DNA of 64,000 bases from Roseovarius sp. ZX-A-9 (GCF_028369135.1 NZ_JAPWHW010000001.1:372001-436000); one strand, 5' to 3'; positions 51,386 through 62,164 are shown, counted from the stretch's first letter. Notes: generated by a model from the sequence alone, not told the origin. Numbers and translations: made by a program.

Positions 51386-53425
51386 ATGCCCGGCCCCGCC
51401 ACGCTTTTGCGCGATATATTCGGATTCGATGCCTTCCGCCCCGGGCAAGAGGAGATCGTGACCGCCGTGGCAGATGGCCGGAACGTCCTTGCCATCATGC
51501 CCACCGGCGGCGGCAAATCGCTGTGCTTTCAACTGCCCGCATTGCTGCGCGATGGCGTCACCGTCGTCATCTCTCCGCTCATCGCGTTGATGCGTGATCA
51601 GGTCCGCGCCCTGCGTGCGGTCGGGGTAGAGGCGGGTGCGCTGACCTCGGGCAATACCGAAGAGGAAACCGACGAAGTCTGGCGTGCCCTTGATGCCGGC
51701 ACGCTCAAGCTGCTCTATATCGCGCCCGAAAGATTGGCCGCCGGATCCTCACTGAACATGCTGCGCCGCATCGGCGTCAGCCTGATCGCCGTGGACGAGG
51801 CGCATTGCGTCAGCCAATGGGGCCATGATTTCCGCCCCGATTATCTGCGCATAGGCGAATTGCGCCGCGCGCTGGACGTGCCGCTGGCGGCCTTCACCGC
51901 CACCGCGGATGCCGAAACACAGGCCGAGATCGTCCAGAAGCTCTTTGATGGTGAGACACCCGCCACGTTCCTGCATGGCTTCGACCGGCCCAACATCCAC
52001 CTTGCCTTTGCCGCCAAGGACGGGCCGCGCCGCCAGATCATGGAATTTGCCGCCGCCCGCAAGGGTCAGTCCGGCATCGTCTATTGCGGCACCCGCGCCA
52101 AGACCGAAACACTGGCGCAGGCGCTGGGGCAAGCCGGGCATTCGGCCTGCTGTTATCACGGCGGCATGGACGCCGACGCGCGCCGCCATGTGGAACACCG
52201 CTTCAACACCGAGGATGGTCTGATTGTCGTGGCCACCGTCGCCTTTGGCATGGGGGTGGACAAGCCCGATATCAGATGGGTTGCCCATGCCGACCTGCCC
52301 AAATCGATCGAGGCTTATTATCAGGAAATCGGTCGCTCGGGCCGCGACGGCGCACCGGCTGAAACGCTCACCCTCTACGGGCCAGACGATATCCGCCTGC
52401 GCCGCTCCCAGATCGACGAAGGGCTCGCCCCGCCAGAACGCCGCGCCGCCGACCATGCTCGGCTCAATGCGCTGCTGGGGCTTGCCGAGGCGCTGGAATG
52501 CCGCCGCGTGCAATTGCTGGGCTATTTCGGCGAAGAAACCACGCCTTGCGGCAATTGCGATCTGTGTGACAACCCGCCTGCCACGTTCGACGGAACAGAA
52601 GCCGTGCGCAAGGCGCTCTCGGCGATCCTGCGTACCGGCGAATATTTCGGCGCGGGCCACCTGATCGACATCCTCACCGGCAACGTGACCGAAAAGGTCA
52701 CCGCGCGCGGCCATGACGACCTGCCCACCTTTGGCGTGGGCCGCGACATCTCACGCCCGATGTGGCAGGGGATTTTCCGGCAGATGATGGGCCACGACCT
52801 GATCCGCCCCGATCCCGAACGCCACGGCGCGTTGCGCATGACGGATCCCGCCGTTCCCATCCTCAAGGGCGAAGCGAAGATCACCCTGCGGCAGGACACG
52901 CTGACCGCCAAGTCTCGTGGCCCGGCGGTCAAGGCGCTGGTATCGGACGAGGACGCGCCGTTGTTGTCCGCGCTCAAGGCCAAACGCCGCGCCTTTGCCG
53001 AGGCGGCGCGTGTGCCCGCCTATGTGGTGTTCAACGACCGAACCCTGATCGAGATGGCCGAAACACGCCCCGCCAATCTGGACGAAATGGCCCGCATCGG
53101 GGGTGTTGGTGCCAAAAAGCTCGAGCAATATGGCGATGCCTTTCTTGCCGTGATCAACGGCGAAGCCGCCCAGATGCACCCCGCGCGGCGCAAGCTGGTT
53201 GGCCGCGACGCGGGCGATCTCTATGACCGGCTGGCCGAAGTCGGCTCGCAGCTTGCCCGGGGTGCGGATGGGCTGGACAAGCCGCTCACTTGCTCGGCGA
53301 CACTGATCACCCGTGTGGCCGAAACCCGCCCACGCGATCCAGACCAGATGGCACGCATCCTCGGCGAAAAACGCGCCGAGCGCTTTGGCCACGCATTTCT
53401 GGACGTTCTGCACGGCACATCCTAA
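51386..53425 (+). CDS. recQ: ATP-dependent DNA helicase RecQ with two HRDC domains
   Basis: 679 residues from the ATG at 51386 (AGGA upstream). Helicase motifs: Walker A IMPTGGGKSLCFQLPA near residue 42, DEAH in AVDEAHCVSQWGHDFRPDYL near 140, motif VI QEIGRSGRDG near 315. RQC zinc cysteines CRRVQLLGYFGEETTPCGNC then C. The first HRDC domain (residues about 530-600) ends GVGAKKLEQYGDAFL. A second, more divergent HRDC-like unit (about 610-679) ends ILGEKRAERFGHAFLDVL. E. coli RecQ has one. It unwinds recombination intermediates in the cytosol. Confidence 0.93.
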   Translation: MPGPATLLRDIFGFDAFRPGQEEIVTAVADGRNVLAIMPTGGGKSLCFQLPALLRDGVTVVISPLIALMRDQVRALRAVGVEAGALTSGNTEEETDEVWRALDAGTLKLLYIAPERLAAGSSLNMLRRIGVSLIAVDEAHCVSQWGHDFRPDYLRIGELRRALDVPLAAFTATADAETQAEIVQKLFDGETPATFLHGFDRPNIHLAFAAKDGPRRQIMEFAAARKGQSGIVYCGTRAKTETLAQALGQAGHSACCYHGGMDADARRHVEHRFNTEDGLIVVATVAFGMGVDKPDIRWVAHADLPKSIEAYYQEIGRSGRDGAPAETLTLYGPDDIRLRRSQIDEGLAPPERRAADHARLNALLGLAEALECRRVQLLGYFGEETTPCGNCDLCDNPPATFDGTEAVRKALSAILRTGEYFGAGHLIDILTGNVTEKVTARGHDDLPTFGVGRDISRPMWQGIFRQMMGHDLIRPDPERHGALRMTDPAVPILKGEAKITLRQDTLTAKSRGPAVKALVSDEDAPLLSALKAKRRAFAEAARVPAYVVFNDRTLIEMAETRPANLDEMARIGGVGAKKLEQYGDAFLAVINGEAAQMHPARRKLVGRDAGDLYDRLAEVGSQLARGADGLDKPLTCSATLITRVAETRPRDPDQMARILGEKRAERFGHAFLDVLHGTS

Positions 53426-53458
53426 GTCAGAGGTAGCCACATCACGAAGGAACATCCC

Positions 53459-54232
53459 ATGCTTGTTGTCGTCTCGCCCGCCAAGAAACTCGACATGGAC
53501 CCGGCAGAGGGGGTTACCCCCACCACACCCGCGTTTCTGGACGAGGCCGCCGCACTGGTCGAACGCGCCCGCCAGCTCAGCGAGGCAGAGCTGCAAAAGC
53601 TGATGAAGATCAGCGCGCCACTGGCCAAACTGAACGCCGAGCGGTTCCGCGATTTCGGTACGATGGAGAGCAAAGCAGCGGCATTGGCCTTTGCCGGTGA
53701 CACCTATCAAGGGCTTGAGGCGGACACGCTCAACGACGATGAAATGCGCTATGCTCAGGATCATTTGCGTATCCTGTCGGGGCTATACGGCCTGTTGCGC
53801 CCGCTCGATGCGATTCAGCCCTATCGGCTGGAAATGGGTAGCCGCCTCAAGACCCAGCGCGGTGCGTCGCTCTATGACTGGTGGGGCACGCAGATTTCAG
53901 AGGCGCTGAATGCCCAAGCCGCGCAGACGAAAAGCAACCTGTTGGTAAACTGCGCCAGCCAGGAATATTTTGGCGCGGTCGACACCGGCGCGCTGAGCCT
54001 GCGCGTGATCACACCGGTCTTCATGGAAGAACGCGCCGGCACGCCCAAGATCATCAGCTTTTTCGCCAAGAAGGCCCGAGGCGCCATGGCCCGCTACATC
54101 GTACAGAACCGCCTGCGCGACGCGCAGTCGCTTGAAGCGTTCGATGCGGGTGGCTATGCCTTCCAGCCCGACTTGTCAGACACCGACCGCCCGGTATTTG
54201 TCCGCAGCGAAGCCGCCGCCAAGGCTGCCTGA
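53459..54232 (+). CDS. yaaA: Peroxide-stress protein YaaA (UPF0246)
   Basis: 257 residues, standard size. The family start LVVVSPAKKLDMDPAEG, then the block LNAERFRDFG, AGDTYQGLEADTLNDDEMRY and GLYGLLRPLDAIQPYRLEMG are diagnostic. The C-terminus FAKKARGAMARYIVQNRLRD is also conserved. YaaA lowers free iron and DNA damage under peroxide stress in E. coli. It is 33 nt downstream of recQ on the same strand and may share its transcript. Confidence 0.94.
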   Translation: MLVVVSPAKKLDMDPAEGVTPTTPAFLDEAAALVERARQLSEAELQKLMKISAPLAKLNAERFRDFGTMESKAAALAFAGDTYQGLEADTLNDDEMRYAQDHLRILSGLYGLLRPLDAIQPYRLEMGSRLKTQRGASLYDWWGTQISEALNAQAAQTKSNLLVNCASQEYFGAVDTGALSLRVITPVFMEERAGTPKIISFFAKKARGAMARYIVQNRLRDAQSLEAFDAGGYAFQPDLSDTDRPVFVRSEAAAKAA

Positions 54233-54243
54233 ACGGCACCGGT

Positions 54244-56488
54244 TCAGCCGTCGGCCATTGTGGCCAACGGCGCACGCGCATCAGCGGGACATGCGTCGGT
54301 GATATGCGAGTGGATCAGCGCCTTGCGCAGCGGCTTGGTCATGTAGTGGTCAACGCCCGCCGCCAGAATCGCATCATCATCCCCATTCAGCGCATGTGCC
54401 GTCATCGCCACGATCGGAACATGACGCCCAGTCGCCTTTTCCAACTGCCGGATCGCCTGCGTCGCCTGTTTGCCGTCCATACCGGGCATCGAGATGTCCA
54501 TGAACACGATATCGGGCGCGAAACTCTGATAGAGATCGACCGCCTCTTGCCCGTTCGCGGCAAATTCCAGCATGATGTCCAACGGCTTGACCATCTTGCC
54601 AAAGACAAGGCGATTGGTCCGGTTGTCCTCGGCGGCCAGCACGCGCATCGCCCGCCCCGGCCCTTGCTGCCATGCGCTTTGCCCGGCATGGGCCTCCGCC
54701 GGATGTGACGCCTGATCCGCCTCGTCCTGCGGCGCCGCGGGCGTACCCTGCCTGCGGCGCAGGGATTCCTCCAGCAGGCCCAGCGCCGCGAACAGCTCGC
54801 GCCGGGCCACCGGTTTTTACAAGACCGCCTGCAGCTCGGCCCGCGCCGGATCACGTTCGGCCTGCCCGATAGTGCCACTCAGCAAGATCACCGGCTGGCC
54901 GTGCCCCGCCGCGCGGATCGCCCCGGTCATGGCCAGACCGTCCATGTCAGGCAAGTTATGATCAGTCAGAACCAAATCAATTTGCCCATCAAGTTGCTCC
55001 AGCGCAGCCGTGGCGGTGGCACAGCACACAGTGTCCAGCCCAAGCTGCGCGAGCTGTTTTTGAATGATGGTCCGGTTTGTGTCGTGCCCGTCCACCACCA
55101 TCACCCGCCGCAGCATACCCGACAGCGCCGGTTCATGCGGCTCGGCGGGGCCGGCGAGCGGCATGGTGATCTGAAACCCAAAGGTCGATCCGACACCCCC
55201 TTGCGACTCTGCCCAAATCTCTCCGCCCATCAGCCGGATCAGCTTTTGCGATATCGTCAGACCCAGCCCGGTGCCTTCGAACATGCGGTTGCGTTCGTCG
55301 TCGACCTGGTTGAACTCGCCAAAGACGTGATCGATCTTGTCCGCCGGAATGCCGATCCCGGTATCCTCGACCGCAAAATGCACCGCCACTTCGCCGGTCG
55401 CGGTGTCCGGCACGCCAGTTACCCGGATCACGACCTGCCCCGCCTTGGTGAACTTGATCGCATTGCCCATCAGGTTGGTCAGGACCTGTCGCAACCGGCC
55501 CGGATCGCCGATGAATTCGGTCGGCAGGAACAGGTCATAATCCAGCACTACCTCCAGCCCGTGTTCGCGCGCCTTGGGTTGCATCAGCATGATCAGCTCA
55601 TGGATGCACCGCTCCAGATCAAAGGGCTCGCGGTGCATCCATCAGCTTCTCTGCCTCAAACTTGGAGTAATCGAGCACGTCGTTGATGATCACCAACAGC
55701 GCCTCGCCCGAGTTCTTGATCGTATTGACGTATAGCTGCTGCTCCTCGGTCAGCGCGGTGTCCTGCAACAACTCGGCCATGCCGACGACGCCATTCATCG
55801 GCGTGCGGATCTCATGGCTCATGTTGGCCAGGAACGACGATTTGGCCCGGTTGGCCGCCTCGGCCTTGCGCTGCGCCTCTTTCAGCTGTTGCTCGTAGCG
55901 GACGGTGTCCGAGATGTTCAGCGCCAGACTGACCACATCGCCGCCATGCCCGCGCTGGTCTATCAGCTTGATATAGGCCCCGCTCCACAACCGTATGATG
56001 GCCTGTTCCGGCTCCGCGCTCTGCCAGCGATCCAGCATCGCCTCGCGCCAGGCGGCGGGCGTGACATCCCCGATATCGACAATACCTTCCTCGGTCATAA
56101 ATTGCAGGATCTCGGCATAGCTGACACCGGGGCGCACGGCCTCCAGACCATCGAACACCGCCATGTAGGCCGGGTTGGCAGCCACCATGCGGCTGTTGTC
56201 GTCGAAAAAGGCAAAGCCGTCCTGAATCGCCTCGATCGAATGCCACAGCCGCCGCTCGGCAATCTCGACCTTTTCGTTAGCCACCGTCAGATCGGATTTC
56301 ACCCGCTGGTTTTCATCCAGCGCATTCTGCACCTTGGCGCGGGTGACGACGATTTCATCCGACAGCTTGCGCGCATGATGGCCCAGCTTGCGATTGGCCT
56401 CGTGAAGTTCGGCTTGTTTTTGCTCCAACAGGCGTTCTGCCGCCAGTCTTGCACGCCTTTCCTGTGCCATCTTGTTGGCAAGGCTCAT
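54244..56488 (-). pseudogene. Hybrid sensor histidine kinase broken by a frameshift and an in-frame stop
   Basis: Reading leftwards from 56488: a coiled coil (residues about 10-85), a PAS domain, and HisKA with [21 protein letters not shown]. At 55636-55643 a tandem CATC repeat (GATGGATG in the coding strand) shifts the frame; without one copy, EAEKLM would run straight into [10 protein letters not shown]. The HATPase core follows (NLMGNAIKFT, DTGIGIPADK, GTGLGLTISQKLIRLMGGE), then a receiver domain with DG instead of DD. TAA at 54819-54817 interrupts where LxKPV is expected; the same frame then continues KPVARRELFAALG and a second, intact receiver (AAEDNRTNR, VFMDISMPGMDG, MTKPL). Two separate lesions suggest true loss rather than sequencing error. 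Confidence 0.8.
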
Positions 56489-56715
56489 CGCCGCCCTCCG
56501 CCGTGCCAGTTGTCACTCCGCACGACAATCTGCGATCAGCGTGAACAACCGTTTAATGGGTTTCATGAAGACCCCGTACAAGCGCACATCGAAAACCGCA
56601 GGAAGCCAGCGAATTACCTCAGGAATTAACAACTATTTAATAGTCGGACTGGAATCATTGCCAATAGGGCCGGGTGCGTGGCACGATGAGTCCATCTATT
56701 TCCAGGAGGGTGCAC
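56489..56715 (+). promoter_or_regulatory. Intergenic region between the kinase pseudogene and the alpha-2-macroglobulin gene
   Basis: 227 nt holding divergent promoters. AT-rich around 56620-56660. The only fixed element is the ribosome site AGGAGGG at 56704-56710 for the alpha-2-macroglobulin gene. No other feature is recognised. Confidence 0.4.
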
Positions 56716-59700
56716 ATGCTTCGCGCTTTGTTTTCCGTAGTTGCCTTGTTCTTTTTCGCCACACAGCTGGCAGCACAGTCCGGGTTTCCCGAGCGGCGCG
56801 CTGTGGTCACCAAGGATATCGACTATTACGGCGCTGATTTGCAGGCAATATTCGACACCAGCTACGTCACCTGCCGCAATGTTTGCCTGAACAACCCGTC
56901 GTGCAACGCGTTCACCTTCAATTCCAAATCCAAGGCCTGTTTCCCCAAAAGCAATGTCACCGAGGAAGTGGCCTATGAAGGTGCCTATTCCGCGCGCATC
57001 TTGTCCACCGATCAGGCCGTTCTGGCGCAAGTTGATGCACGCATCGCCGATCTGGGTTTCGCGGGCAGTTACACGATCGATAACGCCCACGAGCTGGCCC
57101 GTCGCATCGGCGGCATGCATCCCGCCGGACAATGGAGCGCCGAAGCCCTGCTGAAGGCAGCACAGGACCGGGCGGCCCAATTCGACTACCTCAACGCAAT
57201 GCGCTGGACCGGCGCGGCCGTGTCCATCACAGACGCCGCCGACCAGTGGACCGAGTACGCCCGCCTGTCCCTGCTGATCAAGGAAAACAATAGCAATTAC
57301 AGGCAGCAGGCACTTCAGGCCGCGATCAACGGCTATCTGCGCGCCCGGTCCGATGGCGCGCGGGTGAATGCGCTGATGGTCCTCGCTGACGGTCTCGAAG
57401 CCGTCCGGCGTGGGCGCGACATGGTACAGGCGTTGCGTCTGGCCAGCGAAATCCAGCCCCGCCAGGACGTGATGGCCGCATTGGACAGCGCCATCGCCAA
57501 ATATGGCTTCCGCATCACTGAACATCGCGCCGATAACGAGGCTGCTGCCCCCCGCATCTGCGCCGAGTTTTCCGAAAAGCTGATAGAAGCGGGCACCGAC
57601 TACACGCCCTTCGTGCAGTTGCCCGACGCCAATATGGTGGTGCAGCCCGACGAACGTCAGATTTGCATCGACGGCGTGCAGCACGGCGAACGCTATACCA
57701 TCACCTTCCGCAAGGGGCTGCCCGCGGTGAATGGTGAAAAGCTGATCAAGGATGTCGAACTGTCGCTCTATATCCGCGACCGCTCGCCCAAGGTCAGCTT
57801 TCCGGGACGCGCCTATGTGCTGCCGCGTGCCGCCGACGCCGCCTTACCGATCGAGACGGTCAATCTGGACGAGGTCGAACTGGAGCTGCGCCGCGTCAGC
57901 GACCGCAATCTGCTGCGCGCCATGCAGGACGATTATTTCGGCCGCCCGATCAGTGACTATCAGTTCGACACGTTCGAAGAGGACATCTCGGAAGCGGTTT
58001 GGACCGGTGTCGGCGAGGTACAGAACAACCTGAACCAGAACATGACCACCCGGCTGCCGCTGGGCGAGGTTCTGGCCGATCAGCCGCCGGGCATCTACAC
58101 GCTGGGCGCGCGAATCAAGGGCGTGCGGCGCTACGACGATCCCGGCGCGCTGCAATGGTTCGTGCTGACCGATCTTGGCCTGACCACGCTCAACGGCACC
58201 GACGGGTTGCATGTCTTTGCCCGTGGCCTTTCGAATGCAAATGCGCTCGAGGGTATCGAAATCTCGCTACTGTCGCGCGCCAACCGCGTGCTGGCCACCG
58301 CCACCACGGATGCGGCCGGGCACGTCCGCTTTGATCCCGGCCTGTCGCGCGGCACCGCCGGCGCTGCGCCTGCGCTGATCCTGGCTAAATCGGGCACGGA
58401 GGACATGGCGTTCCTGTCGCTGACCGACCCTGCGTTCGACCTCTCGGATCGCGGCGTTGAAGGCCGCCCGCCAGCCCCACCTGTCGATGTATTCCTCGCC
58501 ACCGATCGCGGTGCCTACCGCGCGGGCGAGGTGATCCATGCCACCGCATTGGCACGTGACGATGTCGCCGCAGCAATCACCGGCCTGCCGCTCACGGCGA
58601 TCCTGACCCGCCCTGACGGGGTGGAATATGCCCGCCACTTCTCTGCCGATGACATGGCGGGCGGGCACGTCTTTACCATGCCCATCGCCTCCACCGCGCC
58701 GCGCGGCACATGGCAGCTTGAAATCAAGGCCGATGTTGACGCCCCCGCCCTGGCAAGCCGGTCGCTGCTGGTCGAGGATTTCCTGCCCGAGCGGATCGAT
58801 TTCGACCTGACACTGCCCGAGGGCCTCATGCAGGCCACCAACATGCCAGATCTTCAGGTCGCGGCGAAATACCTCTTTGGCGCGCCCGGTGTGGGGCTGA
58901 AATCCGAAGGCGAGCTGTTCCTGCGCCCCCGGCGCAGCCTGGCCGAATTCCCCGGCTATGTCTTTGGCCGCCATGACGCGCAGGCCTCCAGCCGTGCCAG
59001 CTACATGGACAGCCACACCACCGACGCGGCAGGCAGCCTGACGATCCCGTTGGAAATGCCCGAGATGGACGCCAATGACCGTCCCTACGAGGCCACCATC
59101 GCCCTGCGTCTGCGCGAAGGATCGGGCCGCCCGGTCGAGCGCCGGATCACGCGCATGGTCGCCCCCGAAGGATCGATGATCGGCATCAAGCCAGAGTTTG
59201 ACGGCGTCGTTCCCGAAGGCTCCGAGGCCAGCTTCAGCATCATCGGCCTCGGCGCTGATCTGCTAGCGGAACCGATGCAGGTAAACTGGACCCTCAATCG
59301 CATCAGCACCCGCTATCAATGGTATCAGCAATGGGGCAACTGGGAGTGGGAGCCGGTCACCACGCGCACCCGCGTCGCCTCTGGCACCGGCGCGCTGGGC
59401 GACACACCGCTGACCGTCTCGGGCGATGTAGACTGGGGCCGCTACGAACTGGTCGTGGAACGCACCGATGGCGCTTATGTCGCCGCATCGGCGGATTTCT
59501 ACGCCGGCTGGTTCGCCCCCGCCGACACCAGCCAGACACCCGATACGCTGGAACTGTCGCTTGATGCGACCGGCTACCGCTCGGGTGACACCGCACAGCT
59601 GCGCATCGTGCCGCGCTATGCGGGTACCGCGCTGATCACAGTGATGTCGAACCGCGTGATCGACATGCAGGCGGTCGAGGTCGTGGAGGGCGAAAACATC

Positions 59701-62130
59701 ATTCCGCTCAACGTCACTGACGATTGGGGGGCTGGCGCCTATGTGACCGCGCAGGTGATCCGCCCGATGGACGTGGCCGCCGGGCAGAACCCGGCCCGCG
59801 CGCTGGGCCTCAGCTACGCCAAGATCGATCCCGGCACCAAAGCGCTGAGCGTCAGCATCGACGCCCCTGACACGATGGCACCGCGCGGCCCGATGACCGC
59901 TACCGTCAATGTCAGCGGCTTGGCAGAGGGCGCGACAGGCTACGTCACCCTGGCTGCCGTTGATCTGGGCATCCTCAACCTCACCGGCTTTGACAGCCCC
60001 GACCCGTCCGACCACTACTTTGGCCAGCGCCGTCTTGGCGTTGAGATACGTGATATCTATGGCCGCCTCATCGACGGCATGAACGGCGCGCAGGGACAGG
60101 TTCGCTCTGGAGGTGACGCAGGCGGCGGCATGCAGATGCAATCTCCTCCCCCGACCGAGGAACTGGTGGCCTATTTCACCGGCCCGATCGCGGTCGGTGC
60201 CGATGGCACCGCGCAGGCACTCTTTGACATGCCCGATTTCAACGGCACCGTGCGCCTGATGGCAATCGCCTGGTCCGACACCGCCGTGGGCGAGGCCGAG
60301 CGCGATGTGCTGGTGCGCGATCCTGTCGTCGTAACCGCCTCGCTGCCGCGCTTCCTCGCACCCGGCGACCAAAGCCGCCTGTTGTTGGAAATCGTGCACG
60401 CCACCGGCCCCACCGGCCGGATGGGCCTCGATGTCAGCGCACCGGGTGTGACGCTGGCGGGCAACATCCCCTCGGGCTTTGATCTGGGGGAAAACGCCAA
60501 GGCGACATTCAGCCTGCCGATCACCGCCGGTGACGAAGGCGATTATCACGTGCAGATCGCGCTCACCACGCCCGATGGCAAGCAACTGACCAAATCGCTG
60601 ACGCTGCCGGTGCGCTCCAATGATCCGGCCACCTCGGAAACCCGCAGGTTCGAGCTGGCGGCAGGTGACACTTTCACGCTGGATGCCAATGTCTTTGCCG
60701 CGATGAAGCCAGGCAGTGGGCAGGCGGTCATTTCCGCCGGACCGCTGGCGCGCCTCAATGCGCCCGCGCTGTTGCAGGCGCTCGACCGCTACCCCTATGG
60801 CTGCACCGAGCAGGTCACATCGCGGGCGATGCCGCTCTTGTACTTCAACCAGGTGGCGCAAGCGCTCAACCTTGGCAATGACGCCCAGATCGCGCAGCGC
60901 ATCGAACAAAGCATCGAACGCATCCTGACCCGCCAGACAAGCAACGGTGCCTTTGGCCTGTGGCGCGCGGATTCGGGTGATTTCTGGCTCGATTCCTATG
61001 TCGCTGACTTCCTCAGCCGTGCCCGCGCCGAAGGCCACGCCGTACCGGACCGTGCCTTCACCTTGGCGATGGACAACCTGCGCAACCGGCTGAACTACGC
61101 GCCTGATTTCGACAATGGTGGTGAGGATATCGCCTATGCGCTGATGGTGCTGGCCCGCGAGGGAGCGGCGCGCATGGGCGATCTGCGTTACTACGCGGAC
61201 GTCAAGGCAGATGATTTCGCCACTCCGCTGGCAATGGCACAACTGGGTGCGGCGCTTACATCCTACGGCGATCAGACCCGGGCCGACCGGATGTTCCGCG
61301 CCGCCATCGCCCGCATGGACCGCGACACCGGCAAGGAAAGCCACGTCTGGCGCGCTGATTACGGCACCCGATACCGCGACCGTGCCGGTGTGCTGGCGCT
61401 GATCGTCGAGGCCGGCAGCCAGGCCGCTGATATCTCGCAACTGGCCGGCACGCTGGGCCGCACCGGTCCGCATATGTCGACGCAGGAACAGTCCTGGACC
61501 TTGCTCGCCGCGCGCGCGCTGATCGACGCCCCGTCGGCCAATGACCTGACCTTGAACGGTGCGCCCGTCTCCGGCCCCTTCGTACGTATGATCGAGGCCG
61601 AGACAGCAACACCGCAGGCGATCCGCAACACCGGGGCCAAAGCAACCGATATCACGCTGACCACCGTCGGCGTACCCCGTTTGCCCGGCCCCGCAGCGGG
61701 CTATGGTTACCGGATCGAGCGCAGCTACTACGACCTCGACGGCAACCCGGCGACGCTGAACGGTGTCACCAGCGGCGCGCGGCTCGTGGCCGTGCTCAAG
61801 GTGCTGCCCGCCGACGACGCTGAGGCGCGTCTGATCATCAACGACCCGCTGCCCGCGGGGCTTGAGATCGACAACCCGAACCTGCTGCGCTCGGGCGATG
61901 TGCGCGCACTCGACTGGCTCGAGACGGCTGATACAGAGCATACCGAGTTCCGCTCGGACCGCTTCATCGCCGCCGTCGACTGGCGCGACCGCGATCCGTT
62001 CACGCTGGCCTACATCGTGCGCGCCGTCTCACCGGGCAGCTATCACCACCCGGCCGCCACGGTAGAGGACATGTACCGCCCGCAATATCGCGCAAACACC
62101 GATACCGGCACCATGACCGTGACCGAGTAA
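56716..62130 (+). CDS. Bacterial alpha-2-macroglobulin with N-terminal PAN-like module
   Basis: 1804 residues from the ATG at 56716 with AGGAGGG six bases upstream. Residues 1-20 form a signal peptide ending LAAQ; there is no lipobox Cys, unlike E. coli YfhM. Residues about 30-95 resemble a PAN/apple module (CRNVCLNNPSCNAFTFN then C). A series of MG domains follows (VFLATDRGAYRAGEVIHATA near 595). The thioester motif is YPYGCTEQVTSR near residue 1361, followed by the alpha-helical thioester domain and a C-terminal MG domain (PGSYHHPAATVEDMYRPQYR). It should trap proteases in the periplasm, working with PBP1C, whose gene follows at once. Confidence 0.92.
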   Translation: MLRALFSVVALFFFATQLAAQSGFPERRAVVTKDIDYYGADLQAIFDTSYVTCRNVCLNNPSCNAFTFNSKSKACFPKSNVTEEVAYEGAYSARILSTDQAVLAQVDARIADLGFAGSYTIDNAHELARRIGGMHPAGQWSAEALLKAAQDRAAQFDYLNAMRWTGAAVSITDAADQWTEYARLSLLIKENNSNYRQQALQAAINGYLRARSDGARVNALMVLADGLEAVRRGRDMVQALRLASEIQPRQDVMAALDSAIAKYGFRITEHRADNEAAAPRICAEFSEKLIEAGTDYTPFVQLPDANMVVQPDERQICIDGVQHGERYTITFRKGLPAVNGEKLIKDVELSLYIRDRSPKVSFPGRAYVLPRAADAALPIETVNLDEVELELRRVSDRNLLRAMQDDYFGRPISDYQFDTFEEDISEAVWTGVGEVQNNLNQNMTTRLPLGEVLADQPPGIYTLGARIKGVRRYDDPGALQWFVLTDLGLTTLNGTDGLHVFARGLSNANALEGIEISLLSRANRVLATATTDAAGHVRFDPGLSRGTAGAAPALILAKSGTEDMAFLSLTDPAFDLSDRGVEGRPPAPPVDVFLATDRGAYRAGEVIHATALARDDVAAAITGLPLTAILTRPDGVEYARHFSADDMAGGHVFTMPIASTAPRGTWQLEIKADVDAPALASRSLLVEDFLPERIDFDLTLPEGLMQATNMPDLQVAAKYLFGAPGVGLKSEGELFLRPRRSLAEFPGYVFGRHDAQASSRASYMDSHTTDAAGSLTIPLEMPEMDANDRPYEATIALRLREGSGRPVERRITRMVAPEGSMIGIKPEFDGVVPEGSEASFSIIGLGADLLAEPMQVNWTLNRISTRYQWYQQWGNWEWEPVTTRTRVASGTGALGDTPLTVSGDVDWGRYELVVERTDGAYVAASADFYAGWFAPADTSQTPDTLELSLDATGYRSGDTAQLRIVPRYAGTALITVMSNRVIDMQAVEVVEGENIIPLNVTDDWGAGAYVTAQVIRPMDVAAGQNPARALGLSYAKIDPGTKALSVSIDAPDTMAPRGPMTATVNVSGLAEGATGYVTLAAVDLGILNLTGFDSPDPSDHYFGQRRLGVEIRDIYGRLIDGMNGAQGQVRSGGDAGGGMQMQSPPPTEELVAYFTGPIAVGADGTAQALFDMPDFNGTVRLMAIAWSDTAVGEAERDVLVRDPVVVTASLPRFLAPGDQSRLLLEIVHATGPTGRMGLDVSAPGVTLAGNIPSGFDLGENAKATFSLPITAGDEGDYHVQIALTTPDGKQLTKSLTLPVRSNDPATSETRRFELAAGDTFTLDANVFAAMKPGSGQAVISAGPLARLNAPALLQALDRYPYGCTEQVTSRAMPLLYFNQVAQALNLGNDAQIAQRIEQSIERILTRQTSNGAFGLWRADSGDFWLDSYVADFLSRARAEGHAVPDRAFTLAMDNLRNRLNYAPDFDNGGEDIAYALMVLAREGAARMGDLRYYADVKADDFATPLAMAQLGAALTSYGDQTRADRMFRAAIARMDRDTGKESHVWRADYGTRYRDRAGVLALIVEAGSQAADISQLAGTLGRTGPHMSTQEQSWTLLAARALIDAPSANDLTLNGAPVSGPFVRMIEAETATPQAIRNTGAKATDITLTTVGVPRLPGPAAGYGYRIERSYYDLDGNPATLNGVTSGARLVAVLKVLPADDAEARLIINDPLPAGLEIDNPNLLRSGDVRALDWLETADTEHTEFRSDRFIAAVDWRDRDPFTLAYIVRAVSPGSYHHPAATVEDMYRPQYRANTDTGTMTVTE

Positions 62131-62164
62131 GGCGTCAGGCCGCTATTGCGCCCTCTCCCCGACC

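Noticed and set aside
59263..61941. Minus-strand open frame of 892 codons inside the alpha-2-macroglobulin gene
   Set aside because: It is the antisense of a well-supported gene, a common effect of high GC at third codon positions. Its translation is His/Arg/Gly-rich without any domain.
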